Shown here piece by piece: positions 8,061-15,826 of a DNA stretch of 33,151 bases. The stretch is from FEN-1073 sp050010135. GTDB taxonomy: Bacteria; Chloroflexota; Anaerolineae; Anaerolineales; RBG-16-64-43. The stretch is taken from positions 1-33,151 of the forward strand of contig JBEKLP010000027.1 in assembly GCA_050010135.1 (NCBI GenBank), read 5' to 3'. The notes under the pieces were generated by a model. It saw only the letters and a list, made by a program, of their open reading frames with translations, was not told the origin of the DNA and did not search any database. The position numbers and the translations under genes are program-made. Numbering within the stretch: position 1 is the stretch's first letter; each line of letters opens with the position of its first letter.

Positions 8061-8618
8061 TCAAACCTCCATGATCTCCGTTTCCTTGCGTTTCACCGCC
8101 TCGTCCACTTTCTCGATAAAGCGGTCGGTGGATTTTTGCAATTCTTCCTCGCCGTGTTTGAGATCGTCTTCCGAGATGACCTTTTCTTTTTCGAAATCCC
8201 GCAGATCGTTATGCACGTCGCGGCGGATGTTGCGGATGGCGATGCGGGTTTCCTCCGCCCGGTGATGCACTACCTTGACCAGATCCTTGCGCCGGTCTTC
8301 GGTCAGCGGCGGAATTACCAGCCGGATGATTTTGCCATCGTTGTTCGGCGTCAGCCCCAGGTCGGACGCGAGAATTCCCTTTTCGATTGTTTTAATGGAG
8401 GAAGGGTCGAACGGTTTGATGGCGAGCAAACGCGGTTCCGGTGCGGAGATTGTGGCCAACTGCATCAGCGGCGTGGGAACGTCGTAATAGTCGACCATCA
8501 ATTTTTCCACGAGCGCCGGGCTGGCGCGGCTCGTGCGCAAGGTGGCCAAACTGTCCTCAAGGGATTTCAACGCGCTCTTCATCCGGGTTTCCGTGTCCTG
8601 TAAGGCTTCTTTTACCAT
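8061..8618 (-). CDS. frr: Ribosome recycling factor
   Basis: A 185-aa protein that splits post-termination ribosomes together with EF-G. It has standard length and motifs: 'LRTSRASPALVEKLMVDYY', 'PTPLMQLATISAPEPR' and 'LTEDRRKDLVKVVHHRAEET', followed by the long C-terminal helices of the three-helix bundle. The ATG at 8616-8618 has AGGAG 8 nt upstream; a GTG three codons earlier overlaps that ribosome site and is rejected. It is 110 nt from pyrH. A TTGACG near the middle of that gap has no convincing -10, so co-transcription with pyrH is likely. Confidence 0.96.
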   Translation of the reverse strand: MVKEALQDTETRMKSALKSLEDSLATLRTSRASPALVEKLMVDYYDVPTPLMQLATISAPEPRLLAIKPFDPSSIKTIEKGILASDLGLTPNNDGKIIRLVIPPLTEDRRKDLVKVVHHRAEETRIAIRNIRRDVHNDLRDFEKEKVISEDDLKHGEEELQKSTDRFIEKVDEAVKRKETEIMEV

Positions 8619-8728
8619 CGGCTTCACTCCTGGTTGAAATCAACGGCTCGGGAAAACTCCCCGTCAAGGATACCGCAAGCGCCCGGGGTGAGCCAGGGCG
8701 CAGCGCGGAAACGGCCCATGTGCTCGTT

Positions 8729-9664
8729 CTACGTATGGATGATCGTGCCCGCGGATTCACCGCGCATTGCCCGTTCCAGCATATCCTCCCGCCACAGATC
8801 CAGCACAAGGATCGGCAGATCGTTGTCCATGCACAGGGAGATGGCGGTGCTGTCCATCACGCCCAGCCGGCGGTTGAGGACGTCGATATAGGTCAGGGTG
8901 TCGAATTTCATTGCTTTCGGATTCTTCTTCGGATCGGTGTCGTACACCCCGTCCACTTTCGTGGCTTTGATGAGGACGTCCGCGCCGATTTCCATCGCGC
9001 GCAAGGCGGCCGCGGTATCGGTGGAAAAAAACGGATTGCCGGTTCCGCCACCGAAGATCACCACGCGCCCCTTTTCCAGATGCCGGATGGCCCGGCGCCG
9101 GATATAGGGTTCGGCTACCGCGCGCATTTCGATCGCCGACTGCACCCGGGTGACGACGTGCTGGCGTTCCAGCGCGTCCATCAGGGCCAGCGAATTGATC
9201 ACGGTGGCGATCATGCCCATATAATCCGCCGTTGCGCGTTCCATGCCATGCTCCAGGCCTTCCCGGCCGCGCCAGAGATTTCCGGCTCCAATCACCACCG
9301 CAACCTGGACCCCCAATGATTGGACCGCCTGGATCCGGCGGGCCAACGTGTCGGCGCTGGAAGGATCGATCCCACTCCCATCCGCGCCCGCCAGTGATTC
9401 GCCCCCCAATTTTAAAAGGATCCGTCGGTATTTTATCGACGGATCGGCCGGCCGTGCCAGTGGAACGGTCGAGGATTCGACCAAATTCGATTCCAGACGC
9501 TTTATACCGAGAACTTTCTCCGCCTCCGCGCGGGTTTCGATGCGGGTCGATTTACAATTTTCGCAAACAAGTTTTACCTGGGATTCCTTCGCAACGGACG
9601 AACCCGCGCTTTCGGTCATCGGGACCATCCGGCCGCCGCATTTTTCACAGACCAGAATCGCCAT
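8729..9664 (-). CDS. pyrH: UMP kinase with an extra N-terminal zinc-ribbon domain
   Basis: A 311-aa protein. Residues 79-311 form a complete UMP kinase of the amino-acid-kinase fold (UMP + ATP to UDP), with 'ILLKLGGESLAG' (phosphate loop), 'VIGAGNLWRG', 'FGGGTGNPFFSTDTAA' and 'KATKVDGVYDTDP'. Typical bacterial PyrH is about 235-245 aa, so the first 78 residues are additional: they hold C6-x2-C9 and C34-x2-C37, a four-cysteine zinc-ribbon pattern, then a charged linker. The long start is well supported: ATG at 9662-9664 has AAAGGAG at 8-nt spacing, and no ATG or GTG lies between the ribbon and the kinase core. The ribbon may bind RNA, DNA or a partner, or help oligomerise the hexamer; its role is unknown. 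Confidence 0.93.
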   Translation of the reverse strand: MAILVCEKCGGRMVPMTESAGSSVAKESQVKLVCENCKSTRIETRAEAEKVLGIKRLESNLVESSTVPLARPADPSIKYRRILLKLGGESLAGADGSGIDPSSADTLARRIQAVQSLGVQVAVVIGAGNLWRGREGLEHGMERATADYMGMIATVINSLALMDALERQHVVTRVQSAIEMRAVAEPYIRRRAIRHLEKGRVVIFGGGTGNPFFSTDTAAALRAMEIGADVLIKATKVDGVYDTDPKKNPKAMKFDTLTYIDVLNRRLGVMDSTAISLCMDNDLPILVLDLWREDMLERAMRGESAGTIIHT

Positions 9665-9800
9665 CTCCTCTGCTCCTTTCGAAACCGGTATGCCAAGCGG
9701 AAAGATCCGCGATCTGCCCCACCCCCTGTTTGGATTTCAGGACGAATAATTCCACGGATGCAAAGGAATAACCCGGACCAGACGCGACTTTCCTCCAAGA

Positions 9801-9806
9801 ATTATA
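9801..9806 (-). promoter_or_regulatory. -10 box of the pyrH-frr-uppS-cdsA operon
   Basis: A perfect TATAAT on the minus strand lies between the tsf terminator and pyrH. The -35 region overlaps the end of the terminator T-run and is weak. It implies a leader of about 130 nt before pyrH, with no recognised attenuator in it. Confidence 0.55.
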
Positions 9807-9839
9807 GCCCATCCAACGCCCGGAAGCGGAGAAAAAAAA

Positions 9840-9864
9840 CGGGCCAACGATACCGGTTGGCCCG
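9840..9864 (-). terminator. Intrinsic terminator of the rpsB-tsf operon
   Basis: A 9-bp stem (9840-9848 with 9856-9864) with a 7-nt loop, followed on the minus strand by eight T residues. It lies 8 nt beyond the tsf stop codon and cleanly separates rpsB-tsf from the pyrH operon. Confidence 0.95.
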
Positions 9865-9871
9865 TCGCCCG

Positions 9872-10474
9872 TCATTTTCCATCCACACCCAGCTCCCAGC
9901 GGGCAAATCGCCGGATGGTCACGTTCTCCTTAGTGGCGGCGATGGTCTGCTTGACCAAATCGCCCACCTTGATCGTTTCATCGCGGATATACGGCTGCTG
10001 GAGCAGGCAAACTTCCTGGTAGAACTTTTCCAACCGCCCCGCGACGATGCGGTCGATCACACCCTCGGGTTTTCCCTCATCCTTGGCGCGGTTGGCCGCA
10101 ATCGATTTCTCCTCTTCGGCCACTTCGGTGGGTACGTCGGAAACGTCAAGGTAGCGCGGTGAGGACGCGGCGATCTGCAGCGCGATTTCATGTGCGAAAT
10201 GCCGGAACTCCTCGGTCCGCGCGACGAAATCCGTTTCGCAATTTACTTCCACCATCACGCCAACCCGGCCGCCGCCGTGCGTGTAGAGTTCGATCGTGCC
10301 GTCCTTGGTTACCCGGTCAGCCCGCTTTGCGGCCGCGGCGAGCCCCTTCTCGCGTAAAATGACGACCGCTTTTTCCATATCTCCGCCGGTGCTCTCCAAC
10401 GCCTTGCGGCAATCGAGGATTCCCGCGCCGGTTGTTTCTCGCAACTGCTTAATCTGGGAAGTGGTGATCTCCAT
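9872..10474 (-). CDS. tsf: Elongation factor Ts
   Basis: A 200-aa guanine-nucleotide exchange factor for EF-Tu. The N-terminal UBA-like domain ('IKQLRETTGAGILDCRKAL') is followed by the exchange motif 'NCETDFVAR' and a single core subdomain ending in 'RFARWELG'. It is the short form of about 200 aa known from Thermus, Chloroflexota and similar groups, against about 280 aa in E. coli. It starts 3 nt after the rpsB stop, with AAGGAG inside the end of rpsB, so it is co-transcribed and probably coupled. Confidence 0.96.
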   Translation of the reverse strand: MEITTSQIKQLRETTGAGILDCRKALESTGGDMEKAVVILREKGLAAAAKRADRVTKDGTIELYTHGGGRVGVMVEVNCETDFVARTEEFRHFAHEIALQIAASSPRYLDVSDVPTEVAEEEKSIAANRAKDEGKPEGVIDRIVAGRLEKFYQEVCLLQQPYIRDETIKVGDLVKQTIAATKENVTIRRFARWELGVDGK

Positions 10475-10477
10475 GGA

Positions 10478-11299
10478 TCAGCTCTCCTTCTCCGGCGCAG
10501 GCCCGGCGTCCGGCTCGGCCGTAGCCCGGACTTTGGCGAGCGTGGCCTCCCCCAGCAGTTCCTCTTCCTTTACTTCCTTGGTTTCCTTGGGCTCTTCGGC
10601 CGACTCGTCCTTGCGCAACGCCCGGCCTTCCAAAACCGCGTCGGCGATCTTCGCGGTGAGGAGTTTGATCGCCCGGATGGCGTCGTCATTGGACGGAATG
10701 ATGTAATCCACGCCCGACGGATCGCAGTTGGTATCCACCAGCGCGATCACCGGGATCCCCAGGATGTTGGACTCGTGGACCGCGGTGGCTTCGCGGTGCA
10801 CGTCGATGGTGAAGACCAGGTTCGGCAGGCCGGTCATCAGGCGGATGCCGCCCAGGCGGATCCGCAGCCGCGCCATGCGCCGCGTGCGGAACAATCCTTC
10901 CTTCTTGGTCAGGCGTTCGAAGTCCCCGGCGGCTTCCATTTTTTCCAGATGGTTCAATTCGTCGATGCGCTCCTTGATGGTGCGCCAGTTGGTCAGGGTC
11001 CCGCCCAGCCAGCGGTCGGTGACATAGGGCATCCCGCAGCGTTGGGCTTCGGTTTCCATCGTATCCTGCGCCTGCCGCTTGGTGCCAACAAACAGGATCG
11101 TCCCGCCGGCGGCCACGGTGTCGCGCACCACGGCGCTGGCGTTATTCAACGCCGCGACCGTCTGTTGCAGGTCGATGATATGGACTCCGTTCCGTTGTGT
11201 GAAAATGAAGGGTTTCATTTTCGGGTGCCACTTGTGGGTACGATGCCCAAAGTGCACCCCGGCCTCGAGGAGGGCCTTGAGGGAGATGTTCGACGCCAT
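10478..11299 (-). CDS. rpsB: Ribosomal protein S2
   Basis: A 273-aa small-subunit protein placed near the platform and needed for S1 docking in many bacteria. Clear family motifs: 'LLEAGVHFGHRTHKWHPKM', 'GGTLTNWRTIKERI', 'PNLVFTIDVHREATAVHES' and 'GIPVIALVDTNCDPSGVDY'. The C-terminus has an acidic extension of about 40 residues rich in Glu and Lys. The ATG is preceded by AAAGGAG at 4-nt spacing. A strong promoter at 11463-11492 and a 160-nt structured leader precede it, suggesting S2 feedback control as in other bacteria (inference). Confidence 0.97.
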   Translation of the reverse strand: MASNISLKALLEAGVHFGHRTHKWHPKMKPFIFTQRNGVHIIDLQQTVAALNNASAVVRDTVAAGGTILFVGTKRQAQDTMETEAQRCGMPYVTDRWLGGTLTNWRTIKERIDELNHLEKMEAAGDFERLTKKEGLFRTRRMARLRIRLGGIRLMTGLPNLVFTIDVHREATAVHESNILGIPVIALVDTNCDPSGVDYIIPSNDDAIRAIKLLTAKIADAVLEGRALRKDESAEEPKETKEVKEEELLGEATLAKVRATAEPDAGPAPEKES

Positions 11300-11334
11300 G
11301 TTGCTCCTTTGCGTTAATCCTCCGCGGTTTCATC

Positions 11335-11455
11335 CCCTTCCATCACCGGATTACCGGCACGCAGGGAAGGGTCCGCCGCGTGAGAAATTCCCCCCGTTTG
11401 GGGGGATTGCCCCTATTCTGGGGCAGAAATTCTCCCGCAGATTGATCCGCGGGAG
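11335..11455 (-). promoter_or_regulatory. Structured 5' leader of rpsB (four hairpins)
   Basis: Between the promoter and the rpsB ATG, the minus strand can form four stems in order of transcription: 11449-11455 with 11432-11438; 11420-11424 with 11409-11413; a G6/C6 stem 11400-11405 with 11390-11395 around a 4-nt loop; and an outer 7-bp stem 11365-11371 with 11335-11341 enclosing a small CCGG-TAAT-CCGG hairpin. None is followed by a T-run, so these are not simple terminators. Bacterial rpsB leaders often bind S2 for autoregulation; whether this belongs to a known S2-leader class cannot be told by eye. Confidence 0.55.
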
Positions 11456-11462
11456 TAGCGGA

Positions 11463-11492
11463 AGTATATCATCACCCCTCGATATCCGTCAA
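11463..11492 (-). promoter_or_regulatory. Strong promoter of rpsB-tsf
   Basis: On the minus strand -35 TTGACG (11487-11492) and -10 TATACT (11463-11468) are 18 nt apart. Transcription would start near 11456, right at the first leader hairpin. The promoter overlaps the annotated 3' end of the upstream hypothetical gene (stop at 11472). Confidence 0.85.
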
Positions 11493-12098
11493 ACCAGGCC
11501 GCTGTAAGGATAGAAATCCCGGGAAAGTGACATGGTTCGCAATCATTCTTTCCCTCGTTCTCCTAGGTACTACTTGATTTTTTCCTTGTTTCATGCCCAA
11601 ACGCGGGCCACACAAAATGAACGAAACTTCGAATTCTGCGTTATCTCTTTGTGATGAAGGGGCATCAATGCTAGTCAATGCAAAACATTTATCGAAAACA
11701 GGATCGGAATAACCAAAGCGATTAAAAACACCAATCCTAATGAAGCCAAAGACCACGAAAAGTATCGCAAGTGAAAATGTGGGATTGCCCATACCATAAT
11801 ATGTCCTATAGGGATCTACACCCTGGGGCAGACGGGAATCGTTTTCCTGGGCCCTTATCGGTCGTTTGAACCGCACCCTGGCGTTGTCGAATTTTTCGAC
11901 CATCACCCAGCCGGCTTGGGCTTCCTCCTGCCTCAGTTTTTCCAAAGTCGCCGGGTTACGGAAAGCCGCCGTTAACGATCGCACGATTTTAAATTCCCAA
12001 TCGTTGGCAAGGTCTTCATTGGAGTAGTTCGTCATTTCCTCTTCCTCGATTCTTCTTCGCCTGGCCGTCGCGGCAGCGGATCCCGATCCACCTGTCAT
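11472..12098 (-). CDS. Conserved hypothetical membrane protein, tail possibly frameshifted
   Basis: The first 115 or so residues look like a conserved soluble-plus-membrane protein: a Ser/Ala/Arg/Glu-rich leader, 'NDWEFKIVRSLTAAFRN', 'EEAQAGWVMVEKFDNARVRFK', then 'YGMGNPTFSLAILF' entering a hydrophobic helix. In this frame the helix breaks off into about 90 residues without hydrophobic or domain character, running over the rpsB promoter. Removing one base in the A4 at 11758-11761 (T4 on the coding strand) gives a smooth helix ('LGLVFLIALVIPILFSINVL') and a stop at 11675-11677. I infer a one-base indel or natural frameshift. GGAGGT stands 8 nt before the ATG at 12098; a second start at 12035 also has a purine-rich site. 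Function unknown. Confidence 0.6.
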   Translation of the reverse strand: MTGGSGSAAATARRRRIEEEEMTNYSNEDLANDWEFKIVRSLTAAFRNPATLEKLRQEEAQAGWVMVEKFDNARVRFKRPIRAQENDSRLPQGVDPYRTYYGMGNPTFSLAILFVVFGFIRIGVFNRFGYSDPVFDKCFALTSIDAPSSQRDNAEFEVSFILCGPRLGMKQGKNQVVPRRTRERMIANHVTFPGFLSLQRPGLTDIEG

Positions 12099-12160
12099 GA
12101 TCTGCTACCTCCATCCAAGGTTTGTTAGCATTATCTTCCCCTAATGATAATTACGGGCTT

Positions 12161-14605
12161 CTATAGCAAAGTAACCGGATCCACGTCGATCAGCCAACCA
12201 TCCGGGAGAGGGGCGTCGATCAATGCCGCCGGTTGCGGACCCCGCAGGATGATCTGCCAGCGATACCTGCCGCGAATCTTGGCGAAGAAGCACGGCGCCG
12301 GACCGATCAGCGAGGTTTCTACGCGCTCCTGTTCGACGATGCGCGCCCGCAACGTTTCAGCCATCGCTTCCGTTTTCCTGCGCGCCTCGGATTCGTTGGA
12401 ATCAGTAAACAGCAGCCGTACCAGGTTTTGGAATGGGGGATAACCGAGCCGCCGCCGGTTTTTCAATTCCTCGTCCGCAAAACCCGTGTAATCGTGATTC
12501 GCAGCGTGCGTAAGCGCGTAATGCTCCGGAAGATACGTCTGCAGCACGGCCTTCCCGGGTCGGTCGGCCCGTCCGGCCCGGCCCGCCACCTGCAGGAGAA
12601 CCTGGAACACCCGCTCCGGTGAGCGAAAATCCGGAAGCAGCAAGCCGATATCGGCCAGCACCATCCCGACCAGCGTCACCCGCGGAAGATCCAGTCCCTT
12701 GGCGATCATTTGCGTACCGATGAGCACGTCGGCGCGATGCGAGGCGAAATGCTCCAGGAGGATATCCTGTTCGCCTGCCTCCTCCACCGCATCGCGGTCC
12801 CAGATTAACGTTCGTGCTTCGGGAAACAACCGCCGGACCTCCGTTTCCACCTGACGGGTTGCGACTCCCAGCGGGCGAATCGCCGGGCTATCGCAGAACG
12901 GGCAGCGGACCGGGATCCCCCGCTGGTAATTGCAATGATGGCAAATCAGGATATCGCCGTGGGCGGTGAGCGGGAGGCCGCAGCGCGGGCATTCCACCGA
13001 CCGGCCGCAGGACCGGCAGACGACGGCCGAGGCCGTCCCGCGCCGGTTGAGGAACAGGATGGCTTGCTCCTTCCGCCGCAGGCAATCTTCGAGCGAGGAA
13101 AACAGCGCGCGGCTGAACATCGACCGGTTGCCCGTCCGCAGCTCCCGGCGCATATCAACGATTTCAACCTGCGGCAACTGCGGCGCTTCACCGGCAGGGA
13201 GAGAGTCCGAAACGCGCCGGGTCAACTTCACCAATTGCATCCGGCCCTCGCGGGCGCGATAGTAGGTTTCCAGATCGGGTGAGGCCGAACCAAGAATGCA
13301 GACCGCCCCAAGCGCCTTGGCATACTCCCAAGCCGTTTCGCGCGCGTGGTAATAGGGCGAGCTGCCGGATTTATAAGAAGCGTCGTGTTCCTCGTCGAGC
13401 ACGATCAATCCGATATCCGGCAAAGGGGCAAGCAGCGCGCTTCGCGGCCCAAGAACGACGTCCAGATGTCCGGCCCGCGCCCGCCGCCAGACGTCGTAGC
13501 GCTCGCCGGCCGTTAGCTGACTGTGCACCAGCCCGAGCCTGCCGGGAAACCGCGCGCCAAAACGCTGGACCATTTGCGGGGTGAGCGCGATTTCAGGAAC
13601 CAGCACGATCGCCCGGCGCCCGCTCTCGACCACCGCCTTCGCCGCCCGGAGGTACACCTCGGTCTTGCCCGAACCGGTGATTCCGAACAGCAGGAAGCGT
13701 CCGGCTCGGCGGGCTTGCACCGCGGCGAGGATCGGCTGGAGCGCGGCCTCCTGCTCTCCGGTTAAGACCGGCGGCACGGCGGCCGGGAAACTTCGCCCCG
13801 AGAGCGGGTCGCGGGTTGTTTCTTCATACGTCAGATCCACCCAGCCTTCCTCGGCCATATCCCTTAAATCGTCAAGGCGGGCGCCGGAGGCCGCGTACAC
13901 CCATTCGGCGGCGAGCGGTTGGCCTTCGCCCAGAAGGCTTTCGATAACAAGCGCCCGCCGTTCGGCGGCGGCCTTGCGGCTCGAAGGAATGGCCCTAACG
14001 CGCAGGGATGCGATCACATCCGCCGCTGCTTGCGGGGCGAGCGCCAGTTGCACCATCCGGATCTTTTTCGGACGCACCGACGGAGGAGGGAGAATGCTTC
14101 TTCGCCGGATCGCGCCGGCGCGGACAAGCCGCTGAGCCTCGCGCTCCCAAGAGAGCGGTCCGAACGCCCGGCGAATTTGCCCGCTGCGCAGCGGGCCCCG
14201 TTCCGCGAGCAATTTCACCAGACGCTGCTCCAGCGGTTTCTCCGGATGAAAATCGGAAGATGTCAACTCGTATAACCCTTCGGCATGCTGAGCCAAGCCG
14301 GGCGGGAGCATGGCGGAGAGGCAAGAATCCAACGTCGCCCGGTAGTAATTGGACATCCAGCGCGCCAGCCGCAACTGTTCCGGCATGAGCACCGGCAATG
14401 GATCGAGAACCTCTTCCACCGGACGCGTTTCGGCCACCTCCGGCCGGGCGACTTCTCCCAGTACGACGCCTTGAACTCTCCGATTACCGAACGGCACCAC
14501 CACCAGGCAACCGGTTTCAAGCCTTCCCCACTCTTCCGGAAGGCGGTAATGAAAAACGGATTTTGTTGAAGATGCGAGAACCGCGATTTCGAGGAAGGTC
14601 GTCAT
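12161..14605 (-). CDS. priA: Primosomal protein N' (replication restart helicase PriA)
   Basis: An 814-aa 3'-to-5' DNA helicase that reloads the replisome at stalled forks. Order: N-terminal 3'-DNA-binding domain (about residues 1-105), winged-helix region (120-190), superfamily 2 helicase core with Walker A GITGSGKT (308-315) and DEEH box (404-407), zinc-binding insert with eight cysteines ('CRSCGRSVECPRCG', then 'CHHCNYQRG', 'CPFC'), helicase motifs V-VI ('LIGTQMIAKGLDLP', 'QVAGRAGRADRPG') and the C-terminal domain. The start ATG at 14603-14605 overlaps the MEMO-family stop by 4 nt (ATGA), so translation is coupled. A longer frame from TTG 14623 lies inside that gene. Complete, with all catalytic motifs. 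Confidence 0.96.
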   Translation of the reverse strand: MTTFLEIAVLASSTKSVFHYRLPEEWGRLETGCLVVVPFGNRRVQGVVLGEVARPEVAETRPVEEVLDPLPVLMPEQLRLARWMSNYYRATLDSCLSAMLPPGLAQHAEGLYELTSSDFHPEKPLEQRLVKLLAERGPLRSGQIRRAFGPLSWEREAQRLVRAGAIRRRSILPPPSVRPKKIRMVQLALAPQAAADVIASLRVRAIPSSRKAAAERRALVIESLLGEGQPLAAEWVYAASGARLDDLRDMAEEGWVDLTYEETTRDPLSGRSFPAAVPPVLTGEQEAALQPILAAVQARRAGRFLLFGITGSGKTEVYLRAAKAVVESGRRAIVLVPEIALTPQMVQRFGARFPGRLGLVHSQLTAGERYDVWRRARAGHLDVVLGPRSALLAPLPDIGLIVLDEEHDASYKSGSSPYYHARETAWEYAKALGAVCILGSASPDLETYYRAREGRMQLVKLTRRVSDSLPAGEAPQLPQVEIVDMRRELRTGNRSMFSRALFSSLEDCLRRKEQAILFLNRRGTASAVVCRSCGRSVECPRCGLPLTAHGDILICHHCNYQRGIPVRCPFCDSPAIRPLGVATRQVETEVRRLFPEARTLIWDRDAVEEAGEQDILLEHFASHRADVLIGTQMIAKGLDLPRVTLVGMVLADIGLLLPDFRSPERVFQVLLQVAGRAGRADRPGKAVLQTYLPEHYALTHAANHDYTGFADEELKNRRRLGYPPFQNLVRLLFTDSNESEARRKTEAMAETLRARIVEQERVETSLIGPAPCFFAKIRGRYRWQIILRGPQPAALIDAPLPDGWLIDVDPVTLL

Positions 14606-15441
14606 GCGGAGGCGGTCCGCCAAATGGCCGCCGATCCGTATCCGACGACGGAGGATTTATCTCCGGTGACGTCGCCGGAGTTGGCATACGCGATCACGGA
14701 AACCCTGTCGGCGCCCAGCGCGCGGGCGGCCCACAGCACCGCGGCAATGGCCACGCGGCCGCAAGCGGAAGCGGTTTCCTCTTCCTCCGCGCGCATCACC
14801 GCCGCAGGATCAAATCGTTCCACGCGTCGCATCATTTCTGCATCAAACGTCCGGGCAACCGCATCCGGGAAGAAGTGCGAAAGATCACTGCTCGCCACGA
14901 GCAGCGCGTTCCGCCCGGCCAATGTTTCCCCCAGCGCCAACCCGAGCGACTCGGCGGTGGATTCGCGCTGGTCCAGGACCATCACCGGCAAAAGGTGGAA
15001 CGGCCCGAGCGCCCTCTGCAGAAACGGCAATTCGATCTCGAGGGAATGCTCGCGGTCGTTGCGCAGCGGATAGAGCGCAAATCCGGTTCTCTTTTGCATC
15101 GCGTCGCTGAGCTTGCGGACCGCTTCCTGATCCACGGGGATCTCCCCCAGCGGTGTTTGATACGCATCGTGCCCGCTCGTAAGCACCTGCCCCGGGGCCA
15201 GGTTATGCATCGGCGAGACCACGGCAACGATGTCCGGCGCAAGGCCGCGCATCAAGCGGAACGCGGCTCCGGCGACGGAGCCGGAGTAGCGGTGTCCGGC
15301 GTGCGGAACAACCACACCGACCAACTCGGCGTTCGGTCCGGTTTTCGTTTCCCCTTCGAGAAAACGATCGATGCTTTTCGCAAGCTGATCGGCGGTGCCG
15401 GGATACCACGTTCCTGCGATCGGGGAAGGGCGAATGTCCAT
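14602..15441 (-). CDS. amrB: MEMO1-family protein (AmmeMemoRadiSam system protein B)
   Basis: A 279-aa protein of the MEMO/AmmeMemoRadiSam B family, related in fold to extradiol dioxygenases. Seen: N-terminal 'SPIAGTWYPGTADQLAKSI', the metal-site region 'VVVPHAGHRYSGSVAGAAF', 'HSLEIELPFLQ', 'LLVASSDLSHF', and the C-terminal 'SVVGYGSAAIW'. In many genomes this gene sits with an AMMECR1 gene and a radical SAM gene; neither is here. It is instead coupled to priA by a 4-nt overlap. One ligand to check: the position after 'SPMHN' often has His at this place in the family and here reads M-H-N. GAGG lies 8 nt before the ATG. The biochemical role of bacterial members is not settled. Confidence 0.9.
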   Translation of the reverse strand: MDIRPSPIAGTWYPGTADQLAKSIDRFLEGETKTGPNAELVGVVVPHAGHRYSGSVAGAAFRLMRGLAPDIVAVVSPMHNLAPGQVLTSGHDAYQTPLGEIPVDQEAVRKLSDAMQKRTGFALYPLRNDREHSLEIELPFLQRALGPFHLLPVMVLDQRESTAESLGLALGETLAGRNALLVASSDLSHFFPDAVARTFDAEMMRRVERFDPAAVMRAEEEETASACGRVAIAAVLWAARALGADRVSVIAYANSGDVTGDKSSVVGYGSAAIWRTASA

Positions 15442-15483
15442 GGGGGAATCCTCGGGGGAGATACCCGCAACGGCGAATTCCTT

Positions 15484-15684
15484 TTAAAAAGGAAGAGAGA
15501 TTTTTCCAAACAACAGCAAACAAGAAAAACAAATGATGCAGGTGTCCATGAAAAGGAAGATCGACAACATCAACCGTTGGCTTGGAGAAATAGAATTAAT
15601 CGTATGAAACAATTTGGGACGCGGTGGAGGAGCCGCCTCGGGCGGAGGTTCCGTGGAAAACATTTGCTGGCGTAAATTATCCAT
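15484..15684 (-). CDS. Small single-pass membrane protein
   Basis: A 66-aa protein: a hydrophilic proline-rich N-terminal half ('STEPPPEAAPPPRPK') and a C-terminal membrane helix beginning after 'SPSQRLMLSIFLF' and ending near 'LLLFGKISLPF'. It is well supported as a real gene despite its size: AGGAGGT stands 6 nt before the ATG at 15682-15684, and a good promoter (15711-15739) lies just upstream. The gap to the MEMO gene start at 15441 is short, so it may head the small-TM / MEMO / priA transcript. No function is recognised; the proline-rich face might bind a partner. Confidence 0.7.
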   Translation of the reverse strand: MDNLRQQMFSTEPPPEAAPPPRPKLFHTINSISPSQRLMLSIFLFMDTCIICFSCLLLFGKISLPF

Positions 15685-15710
15685 GCGCACACCTCCTGAT
15701 AGACAATCGT

Positions 15711-15739
15711 ATTGTACTCAAGGAGCGATTAGGACACAA
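15711..15739 (-). promoter_or_regulatory. Promoter of the small membrane protein gene
   Basis: On the minus strand -35 TTGTGT (15734-15739) and -10 TACAAT (15711-15716) are spaced by 17 nt, a near-consensus arrangement, with transcription starting near 15704, just before the AGGAGGT ribosome site. Confidence 0.8.
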
Positions 15740-15746
15740 TATGTCC
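15732..15746. promoter_or_regulatory. Candidate operator: inverted repeat over the -35 box
   Basis: GGACA-CAATA-TGTCC (5-bp arms, 5-nt centre) overlaps the -35 box of the minus-strand promoter and lies 17 nt from the -35 box of the divergent yceD promoter. A dimeric regulator could act on both. No regulator gene is adjacent, and 5-bp arms occur by chance fairly often. Confidence 0.35.
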
Positions 15747-15762
15747 GAATAATACATTAAAT

Positions 15763-15792
15763 TTGACTTCGCATATCCTTATATGCTAAAAT
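15763..15792 (+). promoter_or_regulatory. Promoter of the YceD-like gene
   Basis: -35 TTGACT (15763-15768) and -10 TAAAAT (15787-15792) are 18 nt apart. The predicted leader is about 28 nt and has a T7 run but no Shine-Dalgarno match before the ATG at 15827. Confidence 0.75.
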
Positions 15793-15826
15793 AAAAAAGG
15801 CTTGAATTACGGCGGTTTTTTTCCAA

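Noticed and set aside
9616..9798. A short leader peptide ahead of pyrH
   Set aside because: It begins with TTG and overlaps the well-supported pyrH start; the translation shows no run of regulatory codons.
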